A DNA stretch of 64,000 bases from NCBI RefSeq assembly GCF_003253115.1, contig NZ_QEQF01000001.1:372001-436000 (forward strand), given 5' to 3'. Source of the stretch: Haemophilus_A paraphrohaemolyticus_A. Lineage in GTDB: Bacteria; Pseudomonadota; Gammaproteobacteria; Enterobacterales; Pasteurellaceae. A program made the translations under genes and the position numbers. The notes beneath the pieces were generated by a model that saw nothing but the letters and a program-made list of their open reading frames with translations, had not been told where the DNA came from and ran no database searches. The number at the start of each line of letters is the position of its first letter. Position 1 is the first letter of the stretch. Positions 42,641-51,632 of the stretch are shown one piece after another.

Positions 42641-43693
42641 TTACTCATCGTGGCTGAAAACATCACCGCCATGCATATCGATCATATCTAACGCTTTACC
42701 ACCACCGCGAGCCACACAAGTTAATGGTTCTTCAGCAGTCACCACCATTACGCCTGTGCTGTCAGATAACAAGCGGTCTAAATTTTTCAATAAAGCACCA
42801 CCGCCCGTTAATACCATACCACGTTCGAAAATATCTGCGGCTAATTCTGGTGGGCATTGTTCTAACACCGCTTTTACTGCATCCACAATACCTGTTAATG
42901 GCTGTTCGATTGCTTCTAATACGTGTTTTGAGTTTAAAGTGAATGTACGTGGTGCACCTTCGGCAAGGTTATGACCGTGTACTTCCATCTCTAAAATATC
43001 ATCATCATTTTCAATTTTCGCTGTTGCGATCTCTTTTTTGATACGTTCTGCGGTAGCCTCACCAATCGCTGAACCGAAATGACGACGCACATAAGCAACA
43101 ATCGCTTCATCTAATTTATCGCCTCCAATACGCACAGAACTTGAGTACACAATACCGTTTAATGAAAGCACAGCCACTTCGGTTGTACCGCCACCAATAT
43201 CAATAACCATCGAACCTGTTGCTTCGTGAACAGGTAAACCTGCACCAATTGCTGCCGCCATAGGCTCTTCAATTAAGTAAACTTCACGAGCACCTGCACC
43301 AATTGCAGACTCTTTGATCGCACGGCGTTCAACCTGCGTTGCACCTGCTGGCACACACACCAATACACGCGGGCTAGGACGCATAAAATTATTGCTGTGC
43401 ACTTGTTTAATGAAATGCTGTAACATTTTTTCTGTTACAAAAAAATCTGCAATCACCCCATCTTTCATCGGGCGAATCGCCAGAATGCTTTTAGGTGTAC
43501 GACCAAGCATCAATTTTGCATCCGAGCCAACAGCAGCAATGCTTTTTAACGATCCCATTCTATCTTGACGCACCGCCACTACAGAAGGCTCATCAAGCAC
43601 AATGCCCTGCCCTTTTACATAAACTAAAGTATTTGCAGTACCAAGATCGATTGATAAATCGTTAGAAAATAATCCAAGAAATTTTTTAAACAT
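42641..43693 (-). CDS. mreB: Actin-like rod shape-determining protein MreB
   Basis: The bacterial actin that guides cell-wall elongation (350 aa). The ATP-binding phosphate-1 motif is LSIDLGTANTLVY, with phosphate-2 VIDIGGGTTEVAVLS and adenosine MVLTGGGALLKNLD. First gene of the mreBCD-rarA row. Confidence 0.97.
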   Translation of the reverse strand: MFKKFLGLFSNDLSIDLGTANTLVYVKGQGIVLDEPSVVAVRQDRMGSLKSIAAVGSDAKLMLGRTPKSILAIRPMKDGVIADFFVTEKMLQHFIKQVHSNNFMRPSPRVLVCVPAGATQVERRAIKESAIGAGAREVYLIEEPMAAAIGAGLPVHEATGSMVIDIGGGTTEVAVLSLNGIVYSSSVRIGGDKLDEAIVAYVRRHFGSAIGEATAERIKKEIATAKIENDDDILEMEVHGHNLAEGAPRTFTLNSKHVLEAIEQPLTGIVDAVKAVLEQCPPELAADIFERGMVLTGGGALLKNLDRLLSDSTGVMVVTAEEPLTCVARGGGKALDMIDMHGGDVFSHDE

Positions 43694-43835
43694 AGACGGA
43701 ATCCGTTATTTATAGCTACCTACATAGAGCAACCACCTAAGGTAGTCGCAAAAAATTGCCCTATAATATAGCAAAAAATAGGCATTTGTTTCAATGGATA
43801 AACGAATAATCAGGATAAAATAACGTAAATTAAAA

Positions 43836-43869
43836 TAAAAAAATCCCGAATACATAATGCATTCGGGAT
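43836..43869 (-). terminator. Terminator of rplY (minus strand)
   Basis: ATCCCGAAT / ATTCGGGAT is a perfect stem with a 9-nt loop. On the minus strand a T7 run follows. Confidence 0.88.
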
Positions 43870-43897
43870 AACCGTTTAGACTATAAGAGCATCTAAA

Positions 43898-44185
43898 TTA
43901 TGCACGTTTGAAGTCCAAGTGAACTAATTTTGGTTTAGTTGGGTGACGCTGAATCGCTTGTACTTTCACTTTTTCTTCTTTGCCAGCCACAACGATAGTT
44001 AAAACTTCGTTGTAGAACGCATCATGAGCTTGTGCGTTGTTTACGTTATCATGGTTTAAAACGATTGATACAGGCTCTGCGTTACCACCGTAGATGATTG
44101 CAGGAACTTGGCCAGCATGACGCAGGCGGCGGCTCGCACCCTTACCTTGCGCTGTACGAACTTCAGCTTCAAATTTGAATGACAT
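43898..44185 (-). CDS. rplY: Large-subunit ribosomal protein L25
   Basis: The 5S rRNA-binding protein of the 50S subunit (95 aa, the short form without the CTC extension). RTAQGKGASRRLRHAGQVPAIIYGG is the L25 signature, ending VHLDFKRA. Monocistronic with a strong terminator. Confidence 0.97.
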   Translation of the reverse strand: MSFKFEAEVRTAQGKGASRRLRHAGQVPAIIYGGNAEPVSIVLNHDNVNNAQAHDAFYNEVLTIVVAGKEEKVKVQAIQRHPTKPKLVHLDFKRA

Positions 44186-44329
44186 AGTGTAATTCTCTTT
44201 AAATAAATGGAATTTTCATTCCGTTAAAAAATAAAAAATAGCAGGCGACCCAGCTATTTTCGTGAATAATTGACAAAAAGTCGGGACGTATTTTACACAC
44301 TTTCCGACTAAATGCCAAGCTTGAAAATG

Positions 44330-44362
44330 AAGAAAGAGATAGCTTTTCGGCTATCTCTTTTG
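44330..44362. terminator. Hairpin downstream of the malic enzyme gene
   Basis: GAGATAGC / GCTATCTC with a six-base loop. The minus strand continues TTTCTTC, and the plus strand TTTTGC. Confidence 0.7.
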
Positions 44363-44373
44363 CAAAATTTAGA

Positions 44374-45642
44374 TTAAACGGTCAATTTTTTCAATCTTTC
44401 TGCATAATCATTCCAATCGGTAATTGGGCGCGTTGCGACTCCGCTTTCCATTGCAGCTTTCGCAACCGCTGATGATACCTGCACGATTAAACGCGGATCA
44501 AATGGCGTTGGGATTAAATAATCCGCACCGAATGATAAGTGACCATAGTTTGAAATCACTTCAAGTGGCACTGGTTCTTTGGCTAAATCTGCGATGGCGT
44601 GAGCGGCTGCCATTTTCATTTCTTCGTTGATTGCGGTTGCCCCTACATCTAACGCACCACGGAATAAGAATGGGAAGCAAAGCACGTTGTTTACTTGGTT
44701 TGGATAGTCTGAACGACCAGTACATACAACCGCATCTGGACGTACTGCTTTCGCATCGTGAGGAGTTGTTTCTGGCACTGGATTCGCAAGTGCCAGAATT
44801 AACGGAGTATCTGCCATCGTTTTGATCATCTCTTGGCTTAATGCCCCTGCTTTTGAGCAACCTAAGAACACATCTGCTCCTTTAATTGCATCTGCAAGGG
44901 TACGCCAGCCATTATCTTCAATAGCATAGAACTGTTTGGTTTCATCCATTTTATCGCCACGACCTTCGAAAATCACCCCTTTCGAGTCACACATTGTAAT
45001 GTTTTCTTTTTTGAAACCTAATGAGCGAAGCAAGTTGGTACACGCAATGGCTGATGCACCCGCACCATTGACAACTAAACGCACTTCATCAATTTTTTTG
45101 CCTACTACTTGTAAGCCATTTAATGCAGCAGCACCCACGATAATTGCCGTGCCGTGTTGGTCATCGTGGAAAACAGGAATGCCCATACGTTCACGTAATG
45201 TTTTTTCGATGTAGAAACATTCTGGTGCTTTAATATCTTCAAGGTTGATACCACCAAAAGTCGGCTCAAGAGAGGCAATAATATCGACTAATTTTTCAGG
45301 ATTGGTTTCGTTGATTTCGATATCGAAAACATCAATGCCTGCAAATTTTTTGAAAAGTACGCCTTTACCTTCCATAACAGGTTTTGATGCCAATGCCCCA
45401 ATATTACCCAACCCTAATACCGCTGTACCATTTGAGATAACAGCGACTAAGTTACCCCGAGCAGTATAACGGCTTGCCGTAGAAGGATCTTTTTCAATTT
45501 CTAAGCAAGGCTCTGCCACGCCAGGTGAGTATGCAAGGGCTAAGTCGTGCTGAGTTGCAAGGTTTTTGGTTGGGGTCACAGAGATTTTACCTGGGATTGG
45601 AAATTCGTGAAAATCGAGGGCTTCTTGTTTTAAATCGCTCAT
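44374..45642 (-). CDS. maeB: Malic enzyme, short form
   Basis: Oxidative decarboxylation of malate to pyruvate (422 aa), of the MaeB malic-enzyme type judging by sequence. LAYSPGVAEPCLEIEKDP, VFHDDQHGTAIIVGAAALNG (metal and catalytic region) and the Rossmann motif VVNGAGASAIACTNLL are clear. It lacks the phosphotransacetylase-like C-terminal domain that makes E. coli MaeB about 760 aa. It is downstream of the citrate operon but separated by a hairpin, so it is probably transcribed separately; together they could feed citrate carbon to pyruvate. Confidence 0.88.
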   Translation of the reverse strand: MSDLKQEALDFHEFPIPGKISVTPTKNLATQHDLALAYSPGVAEPCLEIEKDPSTASRYTARGNLVAVISNGTAVLGLGNIGALASKPVMEGKGVLFKKFAGIDVFDIEINETNPEKLVDIIASLEPTFGGINLEDIKAPECFYIEKTLRERMGIPVFHDDQHGTAIIVGAAALNGLQVVGKKIDEVRLVVNGAGASAIACTNLLRSLGFKKENITMCDSKGVIFEGRGDKMDETKQFYAIEDNGWRTLADAIKGADVFLGCSKAGALSQEMIKTMADTPLILALANPVPETTPHDAKAVRPDAVVCTGRSDYPNQVNNVLCFPFLFRGALDVGATAINEEMKMAAAHAIADLAKEPVPLEVISNYGHLSFGADYLIPTPFDPRLIVQVSSAVAKAAMESGVATRPITDWNDYAERLKKLTV

Positions 45643-45736
45643 ATTATGTCCTTATTTTGTTGTGTTATGGAATGAATGTAGAGGTTTTTATCGAATTAAG
45701 AAAGATAAGTCAGATACGATATATAAGATAACAAAA

Positions 45737-45777
45737 AGCGGTGAGGTTTTGCAAAATTTTTACAAAATCCCACCGCT
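45737..45777 (-). terminator. Inverted uptake-core pair acting as terminator of citT
   Basis: AGCGGTG (45737-45743) and CACCGCT (45771-45777) pair, together with inner TTTTG/CAAAA, and the minus strand continues TTTTTGTT. Inverted uptake-like cores serving as terminators are common in Pasteurellaceae. Confidence 0.72.
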
Positions 45778-45794
45778 AGTTGATTAAGAAATAA

Positions 45795-47246
45795 TTAGTT
45801 TACTGAAGGTAAGATGCCTGCACCGAAAAGGTATTCCCACCATGCTAAACCTAAAGTTGCGTGAATGATTAAGCTACCGAATGCAACCACCGCCCCTGCA
45901 ATCCACCAAGATTTGATGTCGTTATAACCCGCACCAAAAGTAATTGGACCTGGACCGCCGCCGTAGTGAGTCACAGAACCGCCGTAAGAGTTAGAGAATA
46001 ATAAGCCTAATGCTAATAACTCAACTGGCGCACCTGCTACTTTACCCACCGTTGCAAATACTGGCACCATTGCTGCCACATAAGCACCGCCTGATGCGAA
46101 TAAGTAACGCACAGAAACACTTAACAACAAGATAACCATTAACGCCAACATACCTTGACCTTCAAATTGGAGATAGCTTTCAAGGCTTGATGCTAACCAT
46201 TTGAAGAAGCCTGCTTTTTCTAAGATAGAAGACATGCCTATGATACCACCGTACCAAATTAAGGTATCCCAACCTGCTTTGTTTTTACGCACATCATCCC
46301 AGGATACGATGCTTAACACGATACAAAGTACCATGGTGATTAACGCGATTGTAGTTGCGTTAACGTGTAAGAAATCTGCGAAGATCCAGCCTAATAACGC
46401 TAAAACGAATAACACCGCTAATGCTTTTTCACGGAAAGATATTGGACCTAACTCTTCCAAGCCTTTTTTCGCGATTGCTTTGTTATCTACTTGTTTTAAC
46501 TCAGGTTTTGCGATGATGTAGCAGATAAATGGAATAATGAATAAGCATAATAAACCTGGTACAGAAGCGGCAAAGAACCACTCTACCCAGTTTAATTTGA
46601 TGCCTAAAATTGGCGACATCAACTCTAATGCTAATGCGTTTGGTGCCATTGCAGTTAAGAAAATGTATGAGGTGGTTTTTACCGACATATACACGTTCAT
46701 CATTAAATAGCGACCCGCTAATTTAGGTGATTTTTCGGGATCTGAGCCTAATGCTACCGCCACACTGTTCATAATTGGGAAAACAATACCGCCTGCACGT
46801 GCTGTATTTGATGGTGTTGCAGGAGATAATAATAAATCCAAGAACATACTCACATAACCAAGGCGAAGTGTAGTGCTACCTAACCAACTGATTAAATGGT
46901 ATGCGATACGTTTACCCAAACCAGTAATCACAAATGCAGAACTTAGCGTAAATGCGGTAAAGATTAACCACGTTGTACCGGATTGGTAACCTGAAAGTGT
47001 TTGGCTCACTTTCACAAGCTCTTTTGCCCCTTCGGTATTACCGATAGTTGCTGCAGATGCGGCAACTGCTGCCAATAATAAGACTGGCTCACCGAATGGT
47101 TTAATCACCAAACCAACGATAGTTGCGATATAGATACCTAACAAACGCCACGCAATCAGAGACAGTCCCTCTGGTGCAGGCAACAAGAAGAAAATCACAG
47201 GGATGGCAACCAACACTGCAGTTTTCTGAGCTTTAGATAAAGCCAT
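45795..47246 (-). CDS. citT: CitT-type citrate/succinate antiporter (DASS family)
   Basis: An inner-membrane transporter of the divalent-anion:Na+ symporter family (483 aa, about 12 hydrophobic segments), expected to exchange citrate for succinate during fermentation. The conserved SNTARAGGIVFPI (first half) and SNSYGGSVTHYGGGPGPI (second half) are the substrate-binding hairpin motifs. It is the last gene of citDEF-citXG-citT, 17 nt after citXG, which supports citrate as substrate. Confidence 0.88.
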   Translation of the reverse strand: MALSKAQKTAVLVAIPVIFFLLPAPEGLSLIAWRLLGIYIATIVGLVIKPFGEPVLLLAAVAASAATIGNTEGAKELVKVSQTLSGYQSGTTWLIFTAFTLSSAFVITGLGKRIAYHLISWLGSTTLRLGYVSMFLDLLLSPATPSNTARAGGIVFPIMNSVAVALGSDPEKSPKLAGRYLMMNVYMSVKTTSYIFLTAMAPNALALELMSPILGIKLNWVEWFFAASVPGLLCLFIIPFICYIIAKPELKQVDNKAIAKKGLEELGPISFREKALAVLFVLALLGWIFADFLHVNATTIALITMVLCIVLSIVSWDDVRKNKAGWDTLIWYGGIIGMSSILEKAGFFKWLASSLESYLQFEGQGMLALMVILLLSVSVRYLFASGGAYVAAMVPVFATVGKVAGAPVELLALGLLFSNSYGGSVTHYGGGPGPITFGAGYNDIKSWWIAGAVVAFGSLIIHATLGLAWWEYLFGAGILPSVN

Positions 47247-47263
47247 AGATCACCTCTAAAAGA

Positions 47264-48694
47264 TTAAAGTTTAAGATAATGTTTAAGGAAAATCAGTAAT
47301 GCCAACAGATCTGCACTGCCCCCTGAGCTGAGGTTACGAGCAATACACGCCTGATCAAGTTGGCTCAAATTGTTTTTTAGTTCGATTTCATTCAGCAATA
47401 TGCTTGGATTATCCAGCAATTTTTTTGCCTCTTGCTGTACAAATTTCAGCTCTGCCATTCCACCACGATGTACGACATTGGTGTCAGGGTTCACTGCCAT
47501 CAAATAGACCAACGCCATTAGCCATTGATGTTCGGTTGAGCTAGCCCGCTTGCTTGATAGAAACTCAATAGTCTGACGAACCAAAGCGAAACCGCTTTCT
47601 GCCTCGCCTCTTGCTCCCGTTAAACCATATTGCTGAAAGAGCTGAACGCCTGCGGTAAGCGGTTGATTTTTCGGGAAATATTGCAATTCAGCACAAAGCC
47701 CTTGGGTAAATTCTGCTACCATTTCGCAAATCTGGTCGATGTTTATTGCCACAGGATGCTGCTGATATAATCGACCTATTGCCGTGCAAACCAAGCCAAA
47801 AGCAAAAATTGCCCCTTTATGGGTGTTTACCTGTTCTGTTGCTTGCAACATTGCCTGTTCTGCTTGCAAACCAAGTGGCCGAATTTGGCGGAGAATTTGC
47901 GAACTTGGATCTTCAGCGGTTTTCATTCCTTCTAATACAAAGATTGAAAAAAATGGCTTTAACGCCAACGCACTTTGTTCGAAGGTATGCAAATTCATAT
48001 CCTTATGCGAACCATTATTTATACTGTCTACTAAACCTGGCTTAGGCGAAAGTCTGGCTTCACTCAGCAAAGCGGCGTAAGCCAATTCTGCAATTTGATC
48101 AGCAAAATCAACCGCTTGCACCCGTTTTTGCATCTCTGCAAAAATCTCATCAATATGATGTTTACGCGAACGAGCACAGTTTTTCGCACTCTCATTACAA
48201 ACCAAGCAAGGACGAGGTGAGAAATCAAAATCGGCACGACTTAATAAATTGCCGTGACGGTCGATCACATCAATATCCCACAAGCGAGCCAGTGGCGAAC
48301 TATCCTCTAGCTGCATTGTTGCTTGCTTAAGCAAGATTGCTTCAATAGGCAGTATAAATAACGCTTCGTGCCCTGTTTCTAACCGGCGAATAAATTGGGC
48401 GGTGGGTTGCACGCCCAATGTCCCAAATAAAGCGGTCAAATTTTCTAGTGCTTTTGCAAAAACAAAATCTAGCAAAGCATTTTTCTTTATTCCCCCAACT
48501 GCAAGCAAAGTTAGTGAAAGTACCGTTTCACCATACTGTTCAAGGCATTGTTGTTGAAGATTAGCACGATTTTCTCGGGCTTCTAAAAGTTGCTCAAGTG
48601 AAATTTCCTGCCCTTCAAGGGAAAATTTTTTGAAAAGATGTTGCAAATTTTGACCGCTCTTTTTATGTATTGCGGGCGTGAATCTTTGGTTCAC
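47264..48694 (-). CDS. citXG: CitXG fusion: citrate lyase holo-ACP synthase / triphosphoribosyl-dephospho-CoA synthase
   Basis: A 476-residue bifunctional protein that makes and attaches the citrate lyase prosthetic group. Residues about 20-185 are CitX (ARLWDIDVIDRHGNLLSR, then RPCLVCNESAKNCARSR). Residues about 195-476 are CitG (LSPKPGLVDSINNGSHKDM, THKGAIFAFG, GARGEAESGF, NVVHRGG). The same fusion is known in H. influenzae. It is 12 nt after citF and 17 nt before citT. Confidence 0.93.
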   Translation of the reverse strand: MNQRFTPAIHKKSGQNLQHLFKKFSLEGQEISLEQLLEARENRANLQQQCLEQYGETVLSLTLLAVGGIKKNALLDFVFAKALENLTALFGTLGVQPTAQFIRRLETGHEALFILPIEAILLKQATMQLEDSSPLARLWDIDVIDRHGNLLSRADFDFSPRPCLVCNESAKNCARSRKHHIDEIFAEMQKRVQAVDFADQIAELAYAALLSEARLSPKPGLVDSINNGSHKDMNLHTFEQSALALKPFFSIFVLEGMKTAEDPSSQILRQIRPLGLQAEQAMLQATEQVNTHKGAIFAFGLVCTAIGRLYQQHPVAINIDQICEMVAEFTQGLCAELQYFPKNQPLTAGVQLFQQYGLTGARGEAESGFALVRQTIEFLSSKRASSTEHQWLMALVYLMAVNPDTNVVHRGGMAELKFVQQEAKKLLDNPSILLNEIELKNNLSQLDQACIARNLSSGGSADLLALLIFLKHYLKL

Positions 48695-48706
48695 ACACCC
48701 TACAAA

Positions 48707-50209
48707 TTACTCTTTAACCTGATACACAGTATCAATCACCGAACCATCACGATAACGCACTACCGCAACTGGTTTGTCAGTAAATTCAATCTCTTTTGGT
48801 TTACCTGTGATGCTGTAAGCACGTTCACAAAGTTGCTCAATCGTGAATAACGGAATGCCTGCATTGGTTAATGCCTCGATTAAATCTGGACGTTTCGGAT
48901 TTACGGCAACACCATGATCGGTTACAAGAATATCAATGTTTTCACCTGGCGTTACGCAAGTGATCACATTTTCCACTACCGTTGGGATACGACCACGAAC
49001 GAGTGGCGCAACAATAATTGCCACTTGGGCAGAAGAGGCAGTATCACAGTGACCACCTGAAGCACCGCGGATCACACCATCAGAACCTGTTAACACGTTC
49101 ACGTTAAACTTGGTGTCGATTTCAAGTGCTGAAAGAATCACCACATCTAAACGCTCAACAGAAGCCCCTTTTGAGCTGTAGTTTGCATATTGGTTTGCCG
49201 ATACTTCAATATGATTTGGATTACGTGCAAGTGATTCAGCAGCGACTGCATCAAAGCTTTGCACATCGATCAATTTTTTGATTAAGCCTTTTTCGTGTAA
49301 CGCCACCATACTTGAGGTAATGCCACCTAAAGCGAAATCAGCCGTAATGCCATCACGTACCATTTTGTCTTCTAAGAAACGGGTTACCGCAAGTGCTGCA
49401 CCGCCAGAACCTGTCTGAAGTGAGAAACCCTCTTTGAAGTAGCCAGAGCCGAAGATCACTTCCGCACATTTACGTGCGATCAATAATTCACGCGGATTGG
49501 TTGTCATACGGGTGGCTCCACCACCGATTTTTTTCGGATCACCTACCGCATCAACTTGCACGATTAAGTCTACTTGATCTTGAGCAATACTAATTGGGTG
49601 GTGTGGATATTCCGCAAACTCTTCAGTTAATAACACCACTTTATCGGCATATTCCGCATCTACACGAGCGTAACCTAATGAGCCACATTTGCTTTTGCCT
49701 GTAAAGCCATTTGCATTACCGAATTTATCACAGCAAGGCACGCCTAAAAAGGCAACGTCGATTTTCAACTCCCCTGATTTTACTAAGTGAACACGACCAC
49801 CGTGAGAATGGATGTTTACGGGCTCAGCCAAAATACCTTTTGAGATTTCATCCGCTAATTGACCGCGTAAACCTGATGAGTAAATTTTGGTGACTACACC
49901 ATTTTTGATATGCTCAACAATTGGAAAATGGCTGTCGATTAACGAGCTTGAAGCTAAGGTTAAGTTTTTAAAGCCCATTTCCGCAATTTTGTTCATCACC
50001 ATATTTACTACGAAATCACCGCCACGGAAAGCGTGGTGGAATGAAACGGTCATTCCATCTTTTAAGCCTGAACGGCGGATAGCATCTTCAAGACTATCGC
50101 AAATTTTGCGGTCTTTTGCTGTACGTGCAAGAGATTCTGCTTTTGGCACCGCTTGATAAACTGGGCGACCTGCATTGAATTTTTCGATACGTTGTTCACG
50201 AGTTGTCAT
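48707..50209 (-). CDS. citF: Citrate lyase alpha subunit (citrate:acetyl-ACP transferase)
   Basis: A coenzyme A transferase-fold subunit (500 aa) that swaps acetyl for citryl on the acyl carrier subunit CitD. HHAFRGGDFVVNMVMNK, HSHGGRVHLVKSGELKIDVAFLG and LQTGSGGAALAVTRFLEDK are conserved. It lies between citE (12 nt) and citXG (12 nt) in one operon. Confidence 0.96.
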   Translation of the reverse strand: MTTREQRIEKFNAGRPVYQAVPKAESLARTAKDRKICDSLEDAIRRSGLKDGMTVSFHHAFRGGDFVVNMVMNKIAEMGFKNLTLASSSLIDSHFPIVEHIKNGVVTKIYSSGLRGQLADEISKGILAEPVNIHSHGGRVHLVKSGELKIDVAFLGVPCCDKFGNANGFTGKSKCGSLGYARVDAEYADKVVLLTEEFAEYPHHPISIAQDQVDLIVQVDAVGDPKKIGGGATRMTTNPRELLIARKCAEVIFGSGYFKEGFSLQTGSGGAALAVTRFLEDKMVRDGITADFALGGITSSMVALHEKGLIKKLIDVQSFDAVAAESLARNPNHIEVSANQYANYSSKGASVERLDVVILSALEIDTKFNVNVLTGSDGVIRGASGGHCDTASSAQVAIIVAPLVRGRIPTVVENVITCVTPGENIDILVTDHGVAVNPKRPDLIEALTNAGIPLFTIEQLCERAYSITGKPKEIEFTDKPVAVVRYRDGSVIDTVYQVKE

Positions 50210-50221
50210 TTTTTATTCCCC

Positions 50222-51109
50222 TTACTCTTCACGGATACCAGATTTTGCACGTTCAAGAACGAGTTTCGCACGGTCAATAATTGGTGCATCAATCATTTTA
50301 CCGTTTAATGAAACTACACCTAAACCGTTACGTTCAGCTTCTTCTGCTGCGTCAATAATGCGTCTTGCTTGATCCACATCTTTTTGTGTTGGTGCGAATA
50401 AGTTGTGAAGTAACTCAATTTGGCGAGGGTTAATTAACGATTTACCATCAAAGCCTAATTGCTTGATTAACGCTGCTTCTGCTAAGAAACCTTCTTCGTT
50501 GTTTGCATTTGAGTAAACCGTGTCGAATGCTTGAATGCCTGCGGCACGAGCAGCTTGGAGAATTGAGCAACGAGCGAATAATAACTCGATACCTTCTGTA
50601 GAACGTTCAGTTTTTAAGTTACGCACATAGTCTTCTGCCCCTAATGCGATACCGATTAAACGTTTAGAAGCCATCGCAATTTGGTTTGCTTGGGTAATAC
50701 CTAATGGCGATTCAATTGCTGCCAACATTTTGGTTGATCCCACTTCACGACCACACGCTTTTTCGATTTCAGTGATTTCGCGATCCATATCAATTACATC
50801 TTGTGCGGTTTCCGTTTTTGGCATACGCACCACATCAACGCCTGCACGCACAACGGCATTTAAGTCAGCTAAACCAAATTCAGAATCTAATGGGTTTACA
50901 CGCACTACAGTTTCAATCTCTTGATAAAGTGGGTGCTGTAAGGCGTGAGCAACTAAGATACGGGCTGAATCTTTCTCTTTTAACGCAACTGCATCTTCAA
51001 GATCAAACATAATGGCATCAGGTTTATAAATGAAAGTGTTGCTGATCATCGCAGCATTTGAACCTGGCACAAACAACATACTTCTTCTTAATTTAATTGG
51101 TTGGTTCAT
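50222..51109 (-). CDS. citE: Citrate lyase beta subunit (citryl-ACP lyase)
   Basis: A TIM-barrel lyase (295 aa) that splits citryl-ACP into oxaloacetate and acetyl-ACP. LRRSMLFVPGSNAAMI, MFDLEDAVALKEKDSAR (metal ligands), RVNPLDSEFGLADL and AIESPLGI are family motifs. Its ATG overlaps the citD stop by four bases. Confidence 0.96.
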   Translation of the reverse strand: MNQPIKLRRSMLFVPGSNAAMISNTFIYKPDAIMFDLEDAVALKEKDSARILVAHALQHPLYQEIETVVRVNPLDSEFGLADLNAVVRAGVDVVRMPKTETAQDVIDMDREITEIEKACGREVGSTKMLAAIESPLGITQANQIAMASKRLIGIALGAEDYVRNLKTERSTEGIELLFARCSILQAARAAGIQAFDTVYSNANNEEGFLAEAALIKQLGFDGKSLINPRQIELLHNLFAPTQKDVDQARRIIDAAEEAERNGLGVVSLNGKMIDAPIIDRAKLVLERAKSGIREE

Positions 51110-51393
51110 AGCACCTTCTCCCAGTTAATTTGTTCATCGGTTGCACGTAATAATGCTGCTTTTAATCTTGCACGAAGCACGCAATCTAATGCGCCTTTAT
51201 CTTCCACGATCACTTGGACGTTTGAGACTTCAAACTGTTTTAACACATCGTGAATAGTGGCAAGAATATCATCGCCAAATTGTTTACCTACTGAACTGTT
51301 AAGTTCAATTTCAAGCGTATTAGCTGGTGCAATTCGCACTTGTGCATCGCTAGATTCTAATGTACCAGCTACGGCAACTTTGGTTATCTGCAT
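51106..51393 (-). CDS. citD: Citrate lyase gamma subunit (acyl carrier protein)
   Basis: The small carrier subunit (95 aa) bearing the phosphoribosyl-dephospho-CoA group on Ser14, which lies in GTLESSD as in other CitD. SVGKQFGDDI and DKGALDCVLRARLKAAL are conserved. It is the first gene of the operon visible here. The ligase gene citC, usually upstream of citD, is not present between it and metF. Confidence 0.95.
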   Translation of the reverse strand: MQITKVAVAGTLESSDAQVRIAPANTLEIELNSSVGKQFGDDILATIHDVLKQFEVSNVQVIVEDKGALDCVLRARLKAALLRATDEQINWEKVL

Positions 51394-51501
51394 AATGCGT
51401 TCCTTATTTCAAATTAACAAAAGTGGTTTATTTCAGTGAAAAAACAATACCTAAGCATTCTACTGATTTTTTATCAAAAATCTAATAATAAAGTGGTACT
51501 A

Positions 51502-51515
51502 TTGATGTATATCAA
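51502..51515 (-). promoter_or_regulatory. Perfect FNR box in the citD-metF intergenic region
   Basis: TTGATGTATATCAA is an exact match to the FNR consensus TTGAT-N4-ATCAA. It lies 109 bp upstream of citD and 118 bp upstream of metF. Anaerobic activation of the citrate lyase operon is the natural reading, as this is a fermentative pathway. Confidence 0.82.
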
Positions 51516-51632
51516 AAAAATATTCTACATGAATATATTTCATATTAAATCCTAAAAATAGGAACTTGATTTAATAAATTAATCCATTTAAAGTGAAATT
51601 AATTTCGACTTTACAGCATAACAGAGGTAGCT

